From Clostridium sp. DL-VIII (GTDB lineage Bacteria > Bacillota > Clostridia > Clostridiales > Clostridiaceae), in the NCBI RefSeq assembly GCF_000230835.1, contig NZ_CM001240.1, forward strand, positions 1,000,501 through 1,064,500: a DNA stretch of 64,000 nucleotides. The letters are read 5' to 3'. Made by a program: the position numbers and the translations under genes. The notes beneath the pieces are model-generated. The model was not told the DNA's origin. It saw nothing but the letters and a program-made list of their open reading frames with translations, and ran no database searches. Position 1 is the stretch's first letter, and each line of letters begins with the position of its first letter. Below, piece by piece: positions 18,560 through 29,330 of the stretch.

Positions 18560-19312
18560 ATGAATGAAGCAGCAAAGAAAAGAATGGACGAACTGTTTAA
18601 AGGAGCAGAAAGTACTTTGGCAGTAAGTGATCCAGAATGGATAGAAATTACTGCGAACTTTTCTCAGAATGAAGTAGTCAATACTGGAAGCCTAACAGAA
18701 AAAGAGCGAATGCTATGTATCCTTTCTGCATTGCTTGGATGTCAGGGGATGGGAGAATATCGGAATATGCTACATGCTGCATTAAATGCAGGGATTGACC
18801 CAGTAGCTATCCGTGAGGTTGTTTATCAGGCAACGGCATATTTGGGAATTGGCCGTATCTATGATTATGTGGTTGTTACAAGTGAAATCATGCAACAGCA
18901 CGGCATCAAACTTCCATTGGAAGAACAAACTACCACAAATGCAGAAAGTCGTTTTGATGCAGGTCTGGCAAAGCAGGTGGAGTTGTTTGGTGAAGGAATG
19001 GCTGACAGACAGATCAACGGCCCGGTTTTAAGAAAAAATGTAAATCGCTGGCTGGCTGATAACTGTTTTGGCGATTATTACACCCGAACCGGACTTGATA
19101 ATCAAGAGCGAGAGATGATTACCTTCTGCTATATTCTAGCACAGGGTGGCTGTGAGAATCAGCTGCGTGGTCATACAATGGGAAACTTTGGTGTTGGTAA
19201 TGGTAAGGAAAAGCTGTATCAGGTTGTTGAACAATGTATGCCATACATCGGCTATCCACGTACATTGAATGCGATGAATATTATTGATGAAGTTACTGCA
19301 AAGGCAGAATAA
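18560..19312 (+). CDS. carboxymuconolactone decarboxylase (CMD) family protein, double domain
   Basis: A 250-residue protein with two CMD domains: ILSALLGCQGMGEYRNMLHA to YLGIGR, and MITFCYILAQGGC to MPYIGYPRTLNAM. No AhpD-type CxxC pair is present, so it is nearer to lactone decarboxylase-like proteins than to alkylhydroperoxidases; the real reaction is unknown. It lies 17 bases after the EFR1 gene with AAAGGAGG, in the MerR-controlled operon. Relatives are at 47949 (exported), 60154 (intact) and 16759 (broken). Confidence 0.85.
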   Translation: MNEAAKKRMDELFKGAESTLAVSDPEWIEITANFSQNEVVNTGSLTEKERMLCILSALLGCQGMGEYRNMLHAALNAGIDPVAIREVVYQATAYLGIGRIYDYVVVTSEIMQQHGIKLPLEEQTTTNAESRFDAGLAKQVELFGEGMADRQINGPVLRKNVNRWLADNCFGDYYTRTGLDNQEREMITFCYILAQGGCENQLRGHTMGNFGVGNGKEKLYQVVEQCMPYIGYPRTLNAMNIIDEVTAKAE

Positions 19313-19325
19313 GAAAGGATACACA

Positions 19326-19778
19326 ATGAGTAAAATATTATTTATGAACACAAGTCCAGATAAAAATGGAAATACGTTTCAAATGGGAACAGATTATTTA
19401 AAAGGAATAAAGTATGATATTTTGCAAATGGCTGACTACAAAATCTATCAGTATGGGCAGGTATTTGAGGACGATCAGATAAAGGAGATGTTCATTCAAA
19501 TTAAAACAGCAGACACTTTGGTGATTGGAAGTCCGGTATATTGGTACTCAGTCGGTGGACTTCTAAAAACTTTCTTTGACAGAATTTATATGCTGCCAGA
19601 AGCTAAAACACTTCGCGGAAAAAAACTTTATTTCTTTGCACAGGGAGGAGCACCGAGTCAGGAAGCAGTGGATACCATTGAATATCTGATTAAAAATGCG
19701 TGTAGAGTAACTGGAATGGAATTAAAAGGATTTGCTGTCGGAGTATCAGAACTTAATAATATGGAAAAACCAGAATAG
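19326..19778 (+). CDS. NADPH-dependent FMN reductase / flavodoxin-like oxidoreductase
   Basis: A 150-residue flavodoxin-fold protein. It begins MSKILFMNTSPDKNGNTFQM, a phosphate loop for FMN, and has the SPVYWYSVGGLLKTFFDR dimer-site motif typical of NAD(P)H-dependent FMN or quinone reductases. It should reduce quinones, nitro compounds or free flavin in the cytosol. Start at 19326 after AGAAAGGATACACA; an in-frame ATG at 19284 lies inside the CMD gene. Third gene of the operon, 12 bases before the iron ADH. Confidence 0.8.
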   Translation: MSKILFMNTSPDKNGNTFQMGTDYLKGIKYDILQMADYKIYQYGQVFEDDQIKEMFIQIKTADTLVIGSPVYWYSVGGLLKTFFDRIYMLPEAKTLRGKKLYFFAQGGAPSQEAVDTIEYLIKNACRVTGMELKGFAVGVSELNNMEKPE

Positions 19779-19790
19779 GAGGAATTAATA

Positions 19791-20951
19791 ATGAATGAAT
19801 TTATATTTTCATACCCAGTAAAGGTATATTTTGGAGAAGGTGCTGCTAAGAAAGCGTTAGGAGCAGAACTTGGAAAAATAGGCAAAACAGTTATGCTTGC
19901 ATATGGTGGAGGCTCTGTTAAGAAAAATGGAGTGTATGACGAATTGGTACAGCTTCTTACGGAGGCTGGAAAAGAGGTAGTTGAATTTTCTGGTATCATG
20001 CCAAATCCTACCTATGCAAAGGTACAGGAAGGTGCAAAACTTGTAAAGGAAAGAAATGTGGACTTTATCCTAGCAGTTGGAGGTGGCTCTGTTATAGACT
20101 GCTGTAAAGTGGTATCGGCGCAGGCAGCTTTAGAGGAAGATATCTGGGATATGGAATACAAGTCCAATAAGTTTCCAATAACTGGAATACCGATGGGAGC
20201 AGTGGTTACAGCATCTGGAACAGGAGCTGAGATGAATCAATGGGCAGTCATTACCTATGAGGATAAACTGTGGAAAGGTGCAATCATGGGAACCTATGCA
20301 AGCTTTGCAGTTCTTGATCCAGCATATACAGTATCACTACGAATGAAACAGGTGATTTCTGGTGCCTTTGATACGTTAAGTCACTGCATGGAAACTTATC
20401 TTGGTTCACCGAGAGATTTCAATACATCTGATGAAATTAATGAGGCAGTTATGAGAAGTACGATAAGAAATATCCGCAAGTTACTTATCGATGGGAAAGA
20501 TATGGATGCCAGAAGTGAACTTATGTGGACATCGGCCATGGCAGAAAACGGAATCTTAAAGATTGGTAAAGTTACGGATTTCCAGGCACATCAGATTGAA
20601 CACCAGCTAGCAGCATACACAGACTGTAATCACGGTCAGGGACTGGCAGCTATTCATTCAGCATTGTATCGTCACATGGCACCAGAAGGAACAAAGCAGT
20701 TTGCCCGCCTTGCAAGAGAAGTGTGGAATGTGGACGAGACAGATAAGAGCGAAGAAGAAATCGCACTGGCAGGTGTGGATGCACTAGAAGCATTTATAAA
20801 AGAAATTGGACTGCCAACCACACTTTCAGAAATGGGTATCACAGATGAAAAAATCTTGCGTTCTGTGGCAGACACCTGTAATTTAACAGCCGGATGCTGT
20901 AAAAAGTTTGAAAGGGACGAGGTTTTTGAAATTTTAAAGGAATGTAAGTAA
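19791..20951 (+). CDS. YqhD/BdhA-type iron alcohol dehydrogenase
   Basis: A 386-residue NADPH-type group III ADH. The N-terminus NEFIFSYPVKVYFGEGA and the cofactor motif AVGGGSVIDCCK fit YqhD and clostridial butanol dehydrogenases. Metal ligands lie in GAFDTLSHCMETY (Asp and His), DFQAHQIEHQ and DCNHGQG. YqhD enzymes reduce a wide range of short and reactive aldehydes. That fits an aldehyde-sensing MerR regulator at the head of this operon. It is the last gene, with AGGAGG before the ATG. Confidence 0.9.
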   Translation: MNEFIFSYPVKVYFGEGAAKKALGAELGKIGKTVMLAYGGGSVKKNGVYDELVQLLTEAGKEVVEFSGIMPNPTYAKVQEGAKLVKERNVDFILAVGGGSVIDCCKVVSAQAALEEDIWDMEYKSNKFPITGIPMGAVVTASGTGAEMNQWAVITYEDKLWKGAIMGTYASFAVLDPAYTVSLRMKQVISGAFDTLSHCMETYLGSPRDFNTSDEINEAVMRSTIRNIRKLLIDGKDMDARSELMWTSAMAENGILKIGKVTDFQAHQIEHQLAAYTDCNHGQGLAAIHSALYRHMAPEGTKQFARLAREVWNVDETDKSEEEIALAGVDALEAFIKEIGLPTTLSEMGITDEKILRSVADTCNLTAGCCKKFERDEVFEILKECK

Positions 20952-20999
20952 TATGAAAGCACGTAAGACCTTTATAATAGTTTTAGTAGTACTTTCAAA

Positions 21000-21062
21000 G
21001 AATTGCAGCCAGTAGCTACTGTAAAGGAAGGGCTTAGCATACGACCAGTATCACCAACTTAA
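21000..21062 (+). pseudogene. flavodoxin C-terminal scrap
   Basis: A 20-codon frame, ELQPVATVKEGLSIRPVSPT, matches the C-terminal strand of the flavodoxins in this window (compare KDATVLKGLTV in the next gene). It has no start and is a remnant. Confidence 0.45.
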
Positions 21063-21096
21063 GAAATTTATATAAAAATTAAATTAACTATATTTA

Positions 21097-21132
21097 AAAC
21101 CTTGGATTTATGTACCTATAATTCCAAGGTTT
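21097..21132 (+). terminator. terminator after the redox operon
   Basis: Arms AAACCTTGGA and TCCAAGGTTT with a 16-base loop, followed by TTCTTATT. The T-run is short. Confidence 0.65.
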
Positions 21133-21197
21133 CTTATTAAGCTCTCAAGTTGGATTAGTTACGATATTTATAAAAAGAAAGGACATGCTTATTGATA

Positions 21198-21302
21198 GGT
21201 ACTATGGTGGATAATTTTCTTCCTGTTTTTGATATGAACGAGCAGAAAGTAATTGACAAAAAGGTTGACGAACAGATAAGTTTGTCTGAAAAGGGGTGCT
21301 AA
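21198..21302 (+). pseudogene. EFR1 flavodoxin-ferredoxin remnant
   Basis: A frame reads TMVDNFLPVFDMNEQKVIDK then KVDEQ, matching IIMVDNWLPSFDMNEQLLLD of the EFR1 protein at 17775, and ends after SEKGC. About 30 codons of the middle of the gene remain just before the membrane flavodoxin. Confidence 0.7.
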
Positions 21303-21346
21303 TGAGATGGTAAAAAAGCAATTAACTAAAAAAAAAGGAGTTTAGA

Positions 21347-21994
21347 ATGGTAGCAATTTTAGCTTTGATCATAATAACAGTGTTTGGGTATTGGTATCTG
21401 ATGCTAGGTAAAACCATAGATAATGTAACAAATGAGGTTGTCAAAGGAAATGAAGGAACAAAGTCCCTTGTTGTGTATTTTACAAGAGCAGGTGTTATTG
21501 AAACAGATACAGATATTGATGCAATAACATCAGCAAGTTTAAATAGAAATAGAGGAAATACAGAAATAGCTGCAAAAATGATACAGAAAGAAACTGGAGC
21601 GGATATGTATCAGATTTATACAGATCGTTATTATAGGACAAGTTTTATGGGAACTGCGGCAACAGCATGGATTGAGAAGACACTGAATCTTAGACCGAAG
21701 CTGGCAAACAAGCTGGATAGTCTAGATGATTATGATGTAATCTATGTTGGTTATCCAATTTGGTGGTTTAATGCTCCAATGGCAATAGGAACTTTCTTAG
21801 AAAGCTATGATCTGAGGGGAAAGACGATCGTACCATTTTGCACAAGTCAGGACAATAATATAGATATCAGTATGGAATATATCAACAATATTTGCAAGGA
21901 TGCAACAGTACTAAAAGGTCTTACAGTAAACCAAGTGAAAGAAGAAAAGATCAAACAGTGGCTTAATGAAATTGGTCTGTTGGAGAATAAATAG
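21347..21994 (+). CDS. membrane-anchored flavodoxin
   Basis: A 215-residue protein. Residues 1-20 (MVAILALIIITVFGYWYLML) form a membrane helix, followed by a short linker and a flavodoxin domain: LVVYFTRAG, VIYVGYPIWWFNAPMAIGTF, LRGKTIVPFCTS and DATVLKGLTV. The helix should place the FMN domain outside the membrane if it acts as an uncleaved signal anchor, which is unusual for a flavodoxin. Start ATG after AAAGGAG. It ends in its own terminator. Confidence 0.8.
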   Translation: MVAILALIIITVFGYWYLMLGKTIDNVTNEVVKGNEGTKSLVVYFTRAGVIETDTDIDAITSASLNRNRGNTEIAAKMIQKETGADMYQIYTDRYYRTSFMGTAATAWIEKTLNLRPKLANKLDSLDDYDVIYVGYPIWWFNAPMAIGTFLESYDLRGKTIVPFCTSQDNNIDISMEYINNICKDATVLKGLTVNQVKEEKIKQWLNEIGLLENK

Positions 21995-22000
21995 AACAGT

Positions 22001-22033
22001 AAATACCGAGGATTACAAGCCTCGGTATTTTGT
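22001..22033 (+). terminator. terminator of the membrane flavodoxin
   Basis: Perfect arms AAATACCGAG and CTCGGTATTT with a 10-base loop, followed by TGTT. Confidence 0.8.
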
Positions 22034-22118
22034 TAGTCCAGCATAGGCATATGCTAATCGGTTAAAATCTTAGTGTATGTTAGTAGTAAAAACTAAAATC
22101 ACAAAATTTGGTGCAGTA

Positions 22119-22222
22119 AAAATTGTTCTATGAATTAAGTGCTATTTGTTATTTGTTATGGAGTTTTCGCGAAAAAATCTGTAAAATATATAACTTTATC
22201 TGTAATATGTATATTTAGTGAA
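22119..22222. repeat. intergenic repeat, copy 3
   Basis: Matches 10998-11105 over its length (AATTGTTCTATGAATTAAG, GGAGTTTTC, AAAATCTGTAAAATATATAA). It lies about 190 bases before the truncated esterase gene. Confidence 0.6.
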
Positions 22223-22409
22223 ATTATTTTCTCGACTATAATTATTCTATGCTAAGTTCTAGTATTCAAGATTACATAACATAAAGGCTATAGCTTTAGA
22301 GTTTTGAAGAAATATTAATATTAGGGGGGATTAACTTTTATAGTGGGATAGTTGATTTTTGAGATGTTATGTAATGAATAATTCAATTTAAAAATGGAGG
22401 AAACAATAT

Positions 22410-23522
22410 ATGATAGAGAACAAACAAATTGTTTTGCGCGCATTAGTTGGTGTAATGACATTTTCTCGGATTCATGACAATATTGCACAGTTTGGTGGTG
22501 ATCCAAATAACGTTACGGTATTTGGAGAGTCAGGTGGAGGTGCAAAGGTACTTGCACTTATGACGACTCCATACGCAAAGGGACTTTTCCAGAAAGGAAT
22601 TGTTGAGAGCGGTGCCACAGAAACAATGGGAGTTAGCTTTACTTCAAAAGAAGCAAGTAAAAGGGTGACACAACTTACACTTCAAAACTTTGGAATTACT
22701 GGGGATCAGATAGAAAAACTTCAGACTATTCCATATGAACAACTAACAGAAGCATCTGACAAAGCACTTCAGCAGGCAGCAGAAGAACTTCATATTCCGG
22801 CAGCACTTGGAGGAGGATATTTATTATCATGGGAACCGGTAGTAGATGGAGACTATATGCCTACAAGTCCGGTTACAGATAAAGAATTTGCGGAAGCTGG
22901 TAAGGATATACCGCTTTTGATTGGATCAAACATAACAGAGTGGACAGCTATGTCACAAGTCTTCAATATGGAGAAAGCACAGTCAGATAATCCAAATACA
23001 TGGACTGAAGCAGAAATTGACCAGCATCTAAAGGAAGCTTATGGAGATAAGGCGGATGAAGTTGTACAAGCATTTCTTCAAGCATACCCTGATAAAAAGA
23101 AGGCAGATGCAGTATATGTTGATTCAACTACAATCAGACTGCCGATGTTAAAGATTATGTCTCACAAGGCAGATGAACAGGGCGCACCTGTTTATTCATA
23201 TCTTTTCAGCTGGGAATCTCCGGTTATGAATGGTGTTTTCACTGCATACCACACATCCGAGATACCATTTGTATTTGATAATATAGATAAAGCGGATACA
23301 ATAATTGGTGGAGGTCAAGATGCAAAGATTCTTGAAGACCGCATGAGTCAGGCATGGATTAATTTTGCAAAGACTGGTAACCCAAGTACCGACAATTTAC
23401 CTAAGTGGTAAGCTTATGATCGTAAAAGTGGTGCGACAATGATTTTTGATAACAAGGTAAGGCTCGCGTATAATCATGATAAGAATTTGCTATCACTACT
23501 TGCACCAAATTATAAATATTAA
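22410..23522 (+). pseudogene. type-B carboxylesterase with large deletion and late stop
   Basis: The first 19 codons match the signal peptide of the esterase at 8101. The frame then jumps straight to RIHDNIAQFGGDPNN, losing about 200 residues including the HGGG oxyanion loop and half the signal peptide. The Ser elbow FGESGGGAK and His region YHTSEIPFVF remain. A TAA at 23409 replaces Glu in LPKW-E; the original end is at 23522. It cannot be an active esterase. The remaining sequence is very similar to the 8101 gene, so the copy is fairly recent. Confidence 0.88.
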
Positions 23523-23666
23523 CATTTTGTTAAAAAGCCATTTCTAAAACCTTGCTATCATAACCTATATAACAGGGTTTTAGAGATGCTGGTTAAAGTT
23601 TGATTTGTACGTTTTCTTGACATAATACTACATATTAGAAGAATGAGAAATAAATTAAGTTAAAAG

Positions 23667-23690
23667 TCCACGATGCTTCGTGGATTTTTT
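23667..23690 (+). terminator. terminator hairpin in front of promoter block B
   Basis: TCCACG-atgctt-CGTGGA followed by TTTTTT. The same hairpin recurs before promoter blocks C and D, so terminator and promoter travel as a unit. Confidence 0.8.
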
Positions 23691-23702
23691 AAAATTCGAG
23701 TT

Positions 23703-23768
23703 ACAACCTTTAGGTTTACACTGAAGAACTTATTGAAACTTCTGTTAATTCTTAAATTTACTTATAAT
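23703..23768 (+). promoter_or_regulatory. 66-bp promoter block, copy B
   Basis: ACAACCTTTAGGTTTACACT, then GAAGAACTTATTGAAAC, ending at TATAAT (23763-23768). It has the same length and order as copies A, C and D. It drives the hydrolase gene at 23886. Homology continues about 45 bases downstream in copies B, C and D (ACTAGT..., AAAATAGTTAA). Confidence 0.75.
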
Positions 23769-23885
23769 AAAAATGTAAAGAGAGAACTAGTGAAGAGACA
23801 ATAAAATAGTTAATGTTACCAGTGTGAGAAACATGATTTTAGAATAAGAAAAAGAGAAATTAATAAAAAAGGGGAAAAGAAATTA

Positions 23886-24986
23886 ATGAAAAAGAGAAAA
23901 ATAACAGCGTTACTGTTAACAGGTGTAATAAGTGTAGTATTATTAGCTGGATGTGGAAATGCTGCGAATAATACTAAAACAAAAGACGATACTGATTCAA
24001 AAGTTTTGTCTATTGCAGAGCAGGGAATCTTCTCAGCAGGAGGAACTACAGTGACTTCTAATGGTACATTTAATCCAGAGAATCAGTGGGAGGAAAGTGG
24101 AGCAGGACAGACTTCTCATGTAGATCACGCGAATGTACTCTACCAAATTCCAGAAAAAAATACAGAACTTCCAATGGTGTTTCTACATGGTTATGGACAG
24201 TCGCGTATGGGCTGGATGACAACGCCAGATGGCAGGGAAGGCTGGTCTGAGATGTTCCTGAAAAAAGGACACGGTGTATTCCTAGTGGATGAACCGAGAC
24301 GTGGAGAGGCTGGTATGACTTCTGTAAGTGGTAATATCAGTACGAAGACATTAGATCAACGCTGGTATACCCAGTTTAGAATCGGACGCTGGGAAAACGG
24401 AAAATCTGTTGTCAATGAAGGATCTCAGTTTCCAAATGATGATACATCCGTAGATCAGTTCTTTAGGCAGATGACACCGGATACAGGTATGAAATCAGAT
24501 ATGGGAGCAGACTTTGATAATAAGACAGTGGCAAAGGCATTAGCCGCAACAATTGATGAGGTATATAAAAGAACAGGAAAAAATTCAATTTTGGTAACAC
24601 ATTCTCAAGGTGGTGGTCCAGGATGGACAGCAGCAGGATACACAGATCACATTGCAGCAATCGTTGCAATCGAGCCAGGCGGAGCACCAGCTGCTGGTTC
24701 AGAGGATTATAAGGCAGTTACAGACAAGAATATACCAGTGACATTTTATTTTGGTGATTATATCGATAATGGGGATCCGTCAATTCAAGCAACAAAGATG
24801 TGGCAGGGAATGCGTCAGACTTGCTATGATTTTGCGGCTGCTTATACCGCTCAGGGTGGAAAATGTACGGTAGTAGATCTTCCTAAGGAAGGTATTACAG
24901 GAAATGATCATTTTATGTTCGAGGATTTAAATAATGGTGAGATAGCTGATCATATTGAAAAGTGGATTCAAGAGAATGTTAAATAA
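23886..24986 (+). CDS. alpha/beta hydrolase lipoprotein
   Basis: A 366-residue protein. The signal peptide ends in the lipobox VLLAGC (Cys23), so it should be anchored to the outer face of the membrane. The hydrolase core has PMVFLHGYGQSR (oxyanion loop), THSQGGGPG (nucleophile Ser) and GNDHFMF (catalytic His). It resembles large secreted esterases of unknown substrate. Controlled by promoter block B, 118 bases upstream. A remnant of a second copy (THSQSDGYG) lies at 44758. Confidence 0.85.
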   Translation: MKKRKITALLLTGVISVVLLAGCGNAANNTKTKDDTDSKVLSIAEQGIFSAGGTTVTSNGTFNPENQWEESGAGQTSHVDHANVLYQIPEKNTELPMVFLHGYGQSRMGWMTTPDGREGWSEMFLKKGHGVFLVDEPRRGEAGMTSVSGNISTKTLDQRWYTQFRIGRWENGKSVVNEGSQFPNDDTSVDQFFRQMTPDTGMKSDMGADFDNKTVAKALAATIDEVYKRTGKNSILVTHSQGGGPGWTAAGYTDHIAAIVAIEPGGAPAAGSEDYKAVTDKNIPVTFYFGDYIDNGDPSIQATKMWQGMRQTCYDFAAAYTAQGGKCTVVDLPKEGITGNDHFMFEDLNNGEIADHIEKWIQENVK

Positions 24987-24997
24987 ATTTTGAAAAT

Positions 24998-25049
24998 AAA
25001 TGGGGCTTTTGCAAAATAGTTGATTTAACTATGAAGCAAAGGCTCTATT
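24998..25049 (+). terminator. terminator of the hydrolase gene
   Basis: Imperfect arms AAATGGGGC..TTGC and GCAAAGGCTCTATTTTT with a T-run at the end. Confidence 0.6.
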
Positions 25050-25290
25050 TTTATACCTTAAAATGAAAATGCGGATTTCGAAGACCTTTTCCAATTATAA
25101 TGCGTTGAGTTGTTGTTAGATGTTTACAATCATAATACTTGTTAAACATAAATGCCTCCAATAATCTTAGAGGAATTCACTTTCAAATAAATTGTATCCA
25201 TTGAATGAAAATCTAAAAAAGCATTGACATGGAGTAAACTCAAAGGTTTATGATAATAATATAAGTTACTATGCGGTAGGAAGAAAGACA

Positions 25291-25871
25291 GTGAAAAAAA
25301 CAGTATATATGATGAGACATGGACAAACGTTATTTAATGTTAGAAGGAAAGTTCAAGGCTGGTGTGATTCTCCACTTACAGAACTCGGAGTTAAACAAGC
25401 AGAGGCTGCTTCAATATATTTCAAAGAGCACAATATTATTTTTGATCATGCATATAGTTCAACAGCTGAAAGAGCTTGTGATACGTTAGAAATTGTAACT
25501 GATATTCCTTATACAAGATTAAAAGGTTTAAAGGAATGGAATTTTGGAACTTTTGAAGGTGAAAGTGAAGATTTAAATCCATCACTTCCTTATGGTAACT
25601 TCTTTGCGAGTTATGGTGGAGAAGAAGAGAAAGCATTTCAAAAAAGAGTTGCTGATACTTGTGAAAAAATAATGGAAGAAGATAATGAAGTTGTTTTAAT
25701 AGTATCTCATGGAGCAGCTTGTAGACAATTTATGAGATATTGGCAGCATACAAGCATACAAGCCCTGTTGATCAAAAAGAAAGACTTGGGAATTGTTGTA
25801 TTTTAAAATTTGAATATGAAAATAAAGAATTTAAATTAATTGAGATTATAAATCATAATTTTAATTGTTAA
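25291..25871 (+). pseudogene. histidine phosphatase (phosphoglycerate-mutase fold), frameshifted near its end
   Basis: The protein begins VYMMRHGQTLFN with the RHG catalytic motif, and has LKEWNFGTFEG and the second catalytic His in IVSHGAAC. The first frame stops at 25806. From about 25757 another frame gives SPVDQKERLGNCCILKFEYE to EIINHNFNC, the expected C-terminal strand, ending at 25871. One base has been gained or lost around 25745-25760. The truncated 171-residue form keeps both catalytic His and could be partly functional. Substrate unknown. Start GTG at 25291. Confidence 0.75.
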
Positions 25872-25961
25872 AATATTTAAAAGAGTTAGTAAACCAATAG
25901 TTAAGGATAATAAAAAGAATAACATAATTGTTAGTTTGGAACCTACAGGGAGGGGGAAAAT

Positions 25962-27176
25962 GTGTATAGACGTTTAAAAAACTTATTTGCCATTAATGGA
26001 TATAGTCTGTTTATTATTTGCATGCTGCTAGTAGGTATTGGAATTTCTATTACCCAGCCCTATTTGTCACTTTATTGTACTGAGGAACTAGGAATGAGTG
26101 CAGGAGCTTTTGGGATTTTTATGGCGATTACATCATTGAGTGGAGTGGTAGTAAATTCATTTATTGCTAAACGATCAGATAGTGAGATGGATCGAAAATG
26201 GATTATTATTTCAGCTATGATATCATCTGCTTTGGGATATGCTTCGTATTTAGTTTTTCATAACTTCTTTATTCTACTAATTGTTGTTAGTATTTTTACA
26301 GGATTAGGTGCGGCAGCCATGCCACAGATTTATGCTTATGCTCAGGAATCAGCAAATGCAAGTAAATCTGATGATAAAACCTTTGCTATGTCAGCCTTAC
26401 GTTCTTTAGTATCTCTAGGATTTCTAATAGGACCGCTAGGAGGGACGGTGATTTTAGGATATTTGGGATACAAGGGACTCTTTTTGGGGACATTCATGAT
26501 TTTTATTATAATTTCATTTATTGTATTCTTTTTTTTAGAAAGTAGAAAAGTAGTTAAGAGTAATAATACTCACAAGAAAAAAAGTACAGAAGTTACTTCA
26601 CTAAAAAGCAGGCAGATAATGCTGCCATTTATAGCTTTTATATTACTGTTTGCAGTCAATGCTGTTAATGGAATTAATACCCCATTATTTATTATAAATG
26701 AGCTTCATGGAACCCATGCAGATGTTGGATTAGTGGTAAGTATTTCTGCTGGTTTGGAAATTCCAATTATGATTGTGCTGGGGGCCCTTAGTAAAAAAAT
26801 ATCTAATCATGCTTTGATGATTTACGGCTGTTTTATTTCTATTATTTATTATGTGATTTTAAGTGTATCTACAAATTCATGGCAGCTAATAGCAGCACAG
26901 CTTTTGCAGGCAACAACTGTAGCTATTATCATGGGAAATGGTTTAAGTTATTTCACGGATCTTATGCCTAATTCACCAGGAATGTCTACAACTATATACT
27001 CAAATGGGTCAACTATTGGAAGGCTAGTAGGAAATTTAGGCGGCGGTATCATTGCTCAGTTTGCAGGATTTCGTCATGTTTATTGGGTATGCCTTGTAAT
27101 TATTGTTTTCTCGTTCCTTATATTATGGAAAACAAGACCTAATAAGAAGTTAGAAAAAGCTATAGAACTAGATTAA
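25962..27176 (+). CDS. MFS transporter, sugar-efflux (SET) type
   Basis: A 404-residue protein with 12 predicted membrane helices. The N-terminal half has LLVGIGISITQPYLSLYCTE and the A-loop KRSDSEMDRKWI; a basic central loop is at about 195-215. It resembles SetA-like sugar or small-molecule exporters. The start is GTG, with AGGGAGGGGG ahead. It ends at a terminator shared with the convergent AKR gene. The transported compound is not predictable. Confidence 0.8.
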   Translation: MYRRLKNLFAINGYSLFIICMLLVGIGISITQPYLSLYCTEELGMSAGAFGIFMAITSLSGVVVNSFIAKRSDSEMDRKWIIISAMISSALGYASYLVFHNFFILLIVVSIFTGLGAAAMPQIYAYAQESANASKSDDKTFAMSALRSLVSLGFLIGPLGGTVILGYLGYKGLFLGTFMIFIIISFIVFFFLESRKVVKSNNTHKKKSTEVTSLKSRQIMLPFIAFILLFAVNAVNGINTPLFIINELHGTHADVGLVVSISAGLEIPIMIVLGALSKKISNHALMIYGCFISIIYYVILSVSTNSWQLIAAQLLQATTVAIIMGNGLSYFTDLMPNSPGMSTTIYSNGSTIGRLVGNLGGGIIAQFAGFRHVYWVCLVIIVFSFLILWKTRPNKKLEKAIELD

Positions 27177-27190
27177 TTTTTATAAAATTA

Positions 27191-27227
27191 AAAACCATGC
27201 ATATAAATTGTTTATGCATGGTTTTTT
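27191..27227. terminator. bidirectional terminator between MFS and AKR genes
   Basis: Arms AAAACCATGCATA and TATGCATGGTTTTTT with a short AT loop, between convergent genes. Confidence 0.85.
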
Positions 27228-27244
27228 CAGAAAGTTTGTTTCCT

Positions 27245-28214
<970 letters not shown>

Positions 28215-28275
28215 GAATTTTATAAAAATTATTTTTAAAATATATTTCATCTTTGACGATAGAAGCGAGGTAATA

Positions 28276-28737
28276 ATGTATACAGTAAAAGAGATTTCAA
28301 AACTCCTTAATATGACGGAACATACGGTGAGGTATTATACAGATATAGGACTCGTACCTACTTTAAAACGTGATAAGAATGGAAACAGGCTTTTTGATGA
28401 AGAGTCTAAGAATTGGCTGATTGGAATAAAGAATCTTAGGGGGTCTGGTATGTCCGTAAAAGCTGTTAAGGACTATGTAGACCTGTGCTTGCAGGGAGAA
28501 TCCACTATAGAAATAAGATATGAAATTATTATGGAGCAAAAGAAGCAACTAGAGGAACAATTGAAGGAAATGAATGAAAGATACCAATATATTGAGCATA
28601 AAGAAAAATGGTACCTTGATATCATGAATCATCGTATACCTGATAACAGTAATCCAGGGACATGGAGTATTTCTAGTCCGGAATCACAAGAGAAGAAGTG
28701 TATATCTTCGGTTTCGGTCGGGCATGAAGCTTCGTAA
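28276..28737 (+). CDS. MerR-family regulator next to the AKR gene
   Basis: A 153-residue protein with an N-terminal winged helix (YTVKEISKLLNMTEHTVRYY), a dimer coiled coil (KKQLEEQLKEMNERYQYIEH) and a Ser-rich tail. The Cys found at about 53 in AdhR-like proteins is Asn here (GIKNLRGSGMS); a Cys occurs later in DLCLQGES. The last 30 residues (from NPGTWSI) look unlike family members, perhaps a frameshifted end. It is divergent from the AKR gene and probably acts on the CGAGTtACTCG operator. Confidence 0.82.
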   Translation: MYTVKEISKLLNMTEHTVRYYTDIGLVPTLKRDKNGNRLFDEESKNWLIGIKNLRGSGMSVKAVKDYVDLCLQGESTIEIRYEIIMEQKKQLEEQLKEMNERYQYIEHKEKWYLDIMNHRIPDNSNPGTWSISSPESQEKKCISSVSVGHEAS

Positions 28738-28907
28738 AAAATTATCACTCCTTTTCGCTAGAATGGTGCTTTACCTATAACTGTCATTTCGATACAAAAT
28801 GTAAACTTAGTATAACATAAAATCCCATTGGAAGTAATGCCACACATTTTGAGGACTATATGCTTTAATAAGATTGGGCTATATCAAAACAAGTTTTATA
28901 CTAGCCG

Positions 28908-29279
28908 TCAAAAAAGGGGCTGTCGTATTAACGATAGCTTATTTTTGTATTTAGAATACCACCATTTACGGGTGACATGACTTGCTTTTATAAAAGATCT
29001 TTTATACGTGATACTTTTTAATTTAAATAAATGATTACCAGTACCCCCAGCTTGTATTTTACTATGTAGTTTGCTTATATTATGTGCCATAGCAAGAAGT
29101 ATGCTTTCTGTTAATATGTTATTTGAATTTACACATAAATCTTCAAAAATTTATATCTTGTTTTCATTTGGTCAAAAGAGTGTTCTACTTTTAACTTTTT
29201 ATTATTTTTGCCTATGTAAAATTCTTCTTGTACATTGTAATCTATATTTTTTATATTTGCTTGTTTTTGATATTTCATA
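28908..29279 (-). pseudogene. IS1182-type transposase remnant
   Basis: On the minus strand, MKYQKQANIKNIDYNVQEEF, VEHSFDQMKTRYKFLKI and then ILLAMAHNISKLHSKIQ in successive frames match the C-terminal third of IS1182-family transposases (VEGSF...LLAMAHN...KLH). Stops and a frame change break it, and no inverted repeat is visible. Confidence 0.65.
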
Positions 29280-29330
29280 ATCGTATCGTTTATGGTATAA
29301 AATAAATATTATGATTATAAGTTTTATTCT

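Noticed and set aside
22410..23411. The shortened esterase as a new functional enzyme
   Set aside because: It has lost the oxyanion loop and several core strands needed for the fold, and the C-terminal 36 residues are cut by a stop.
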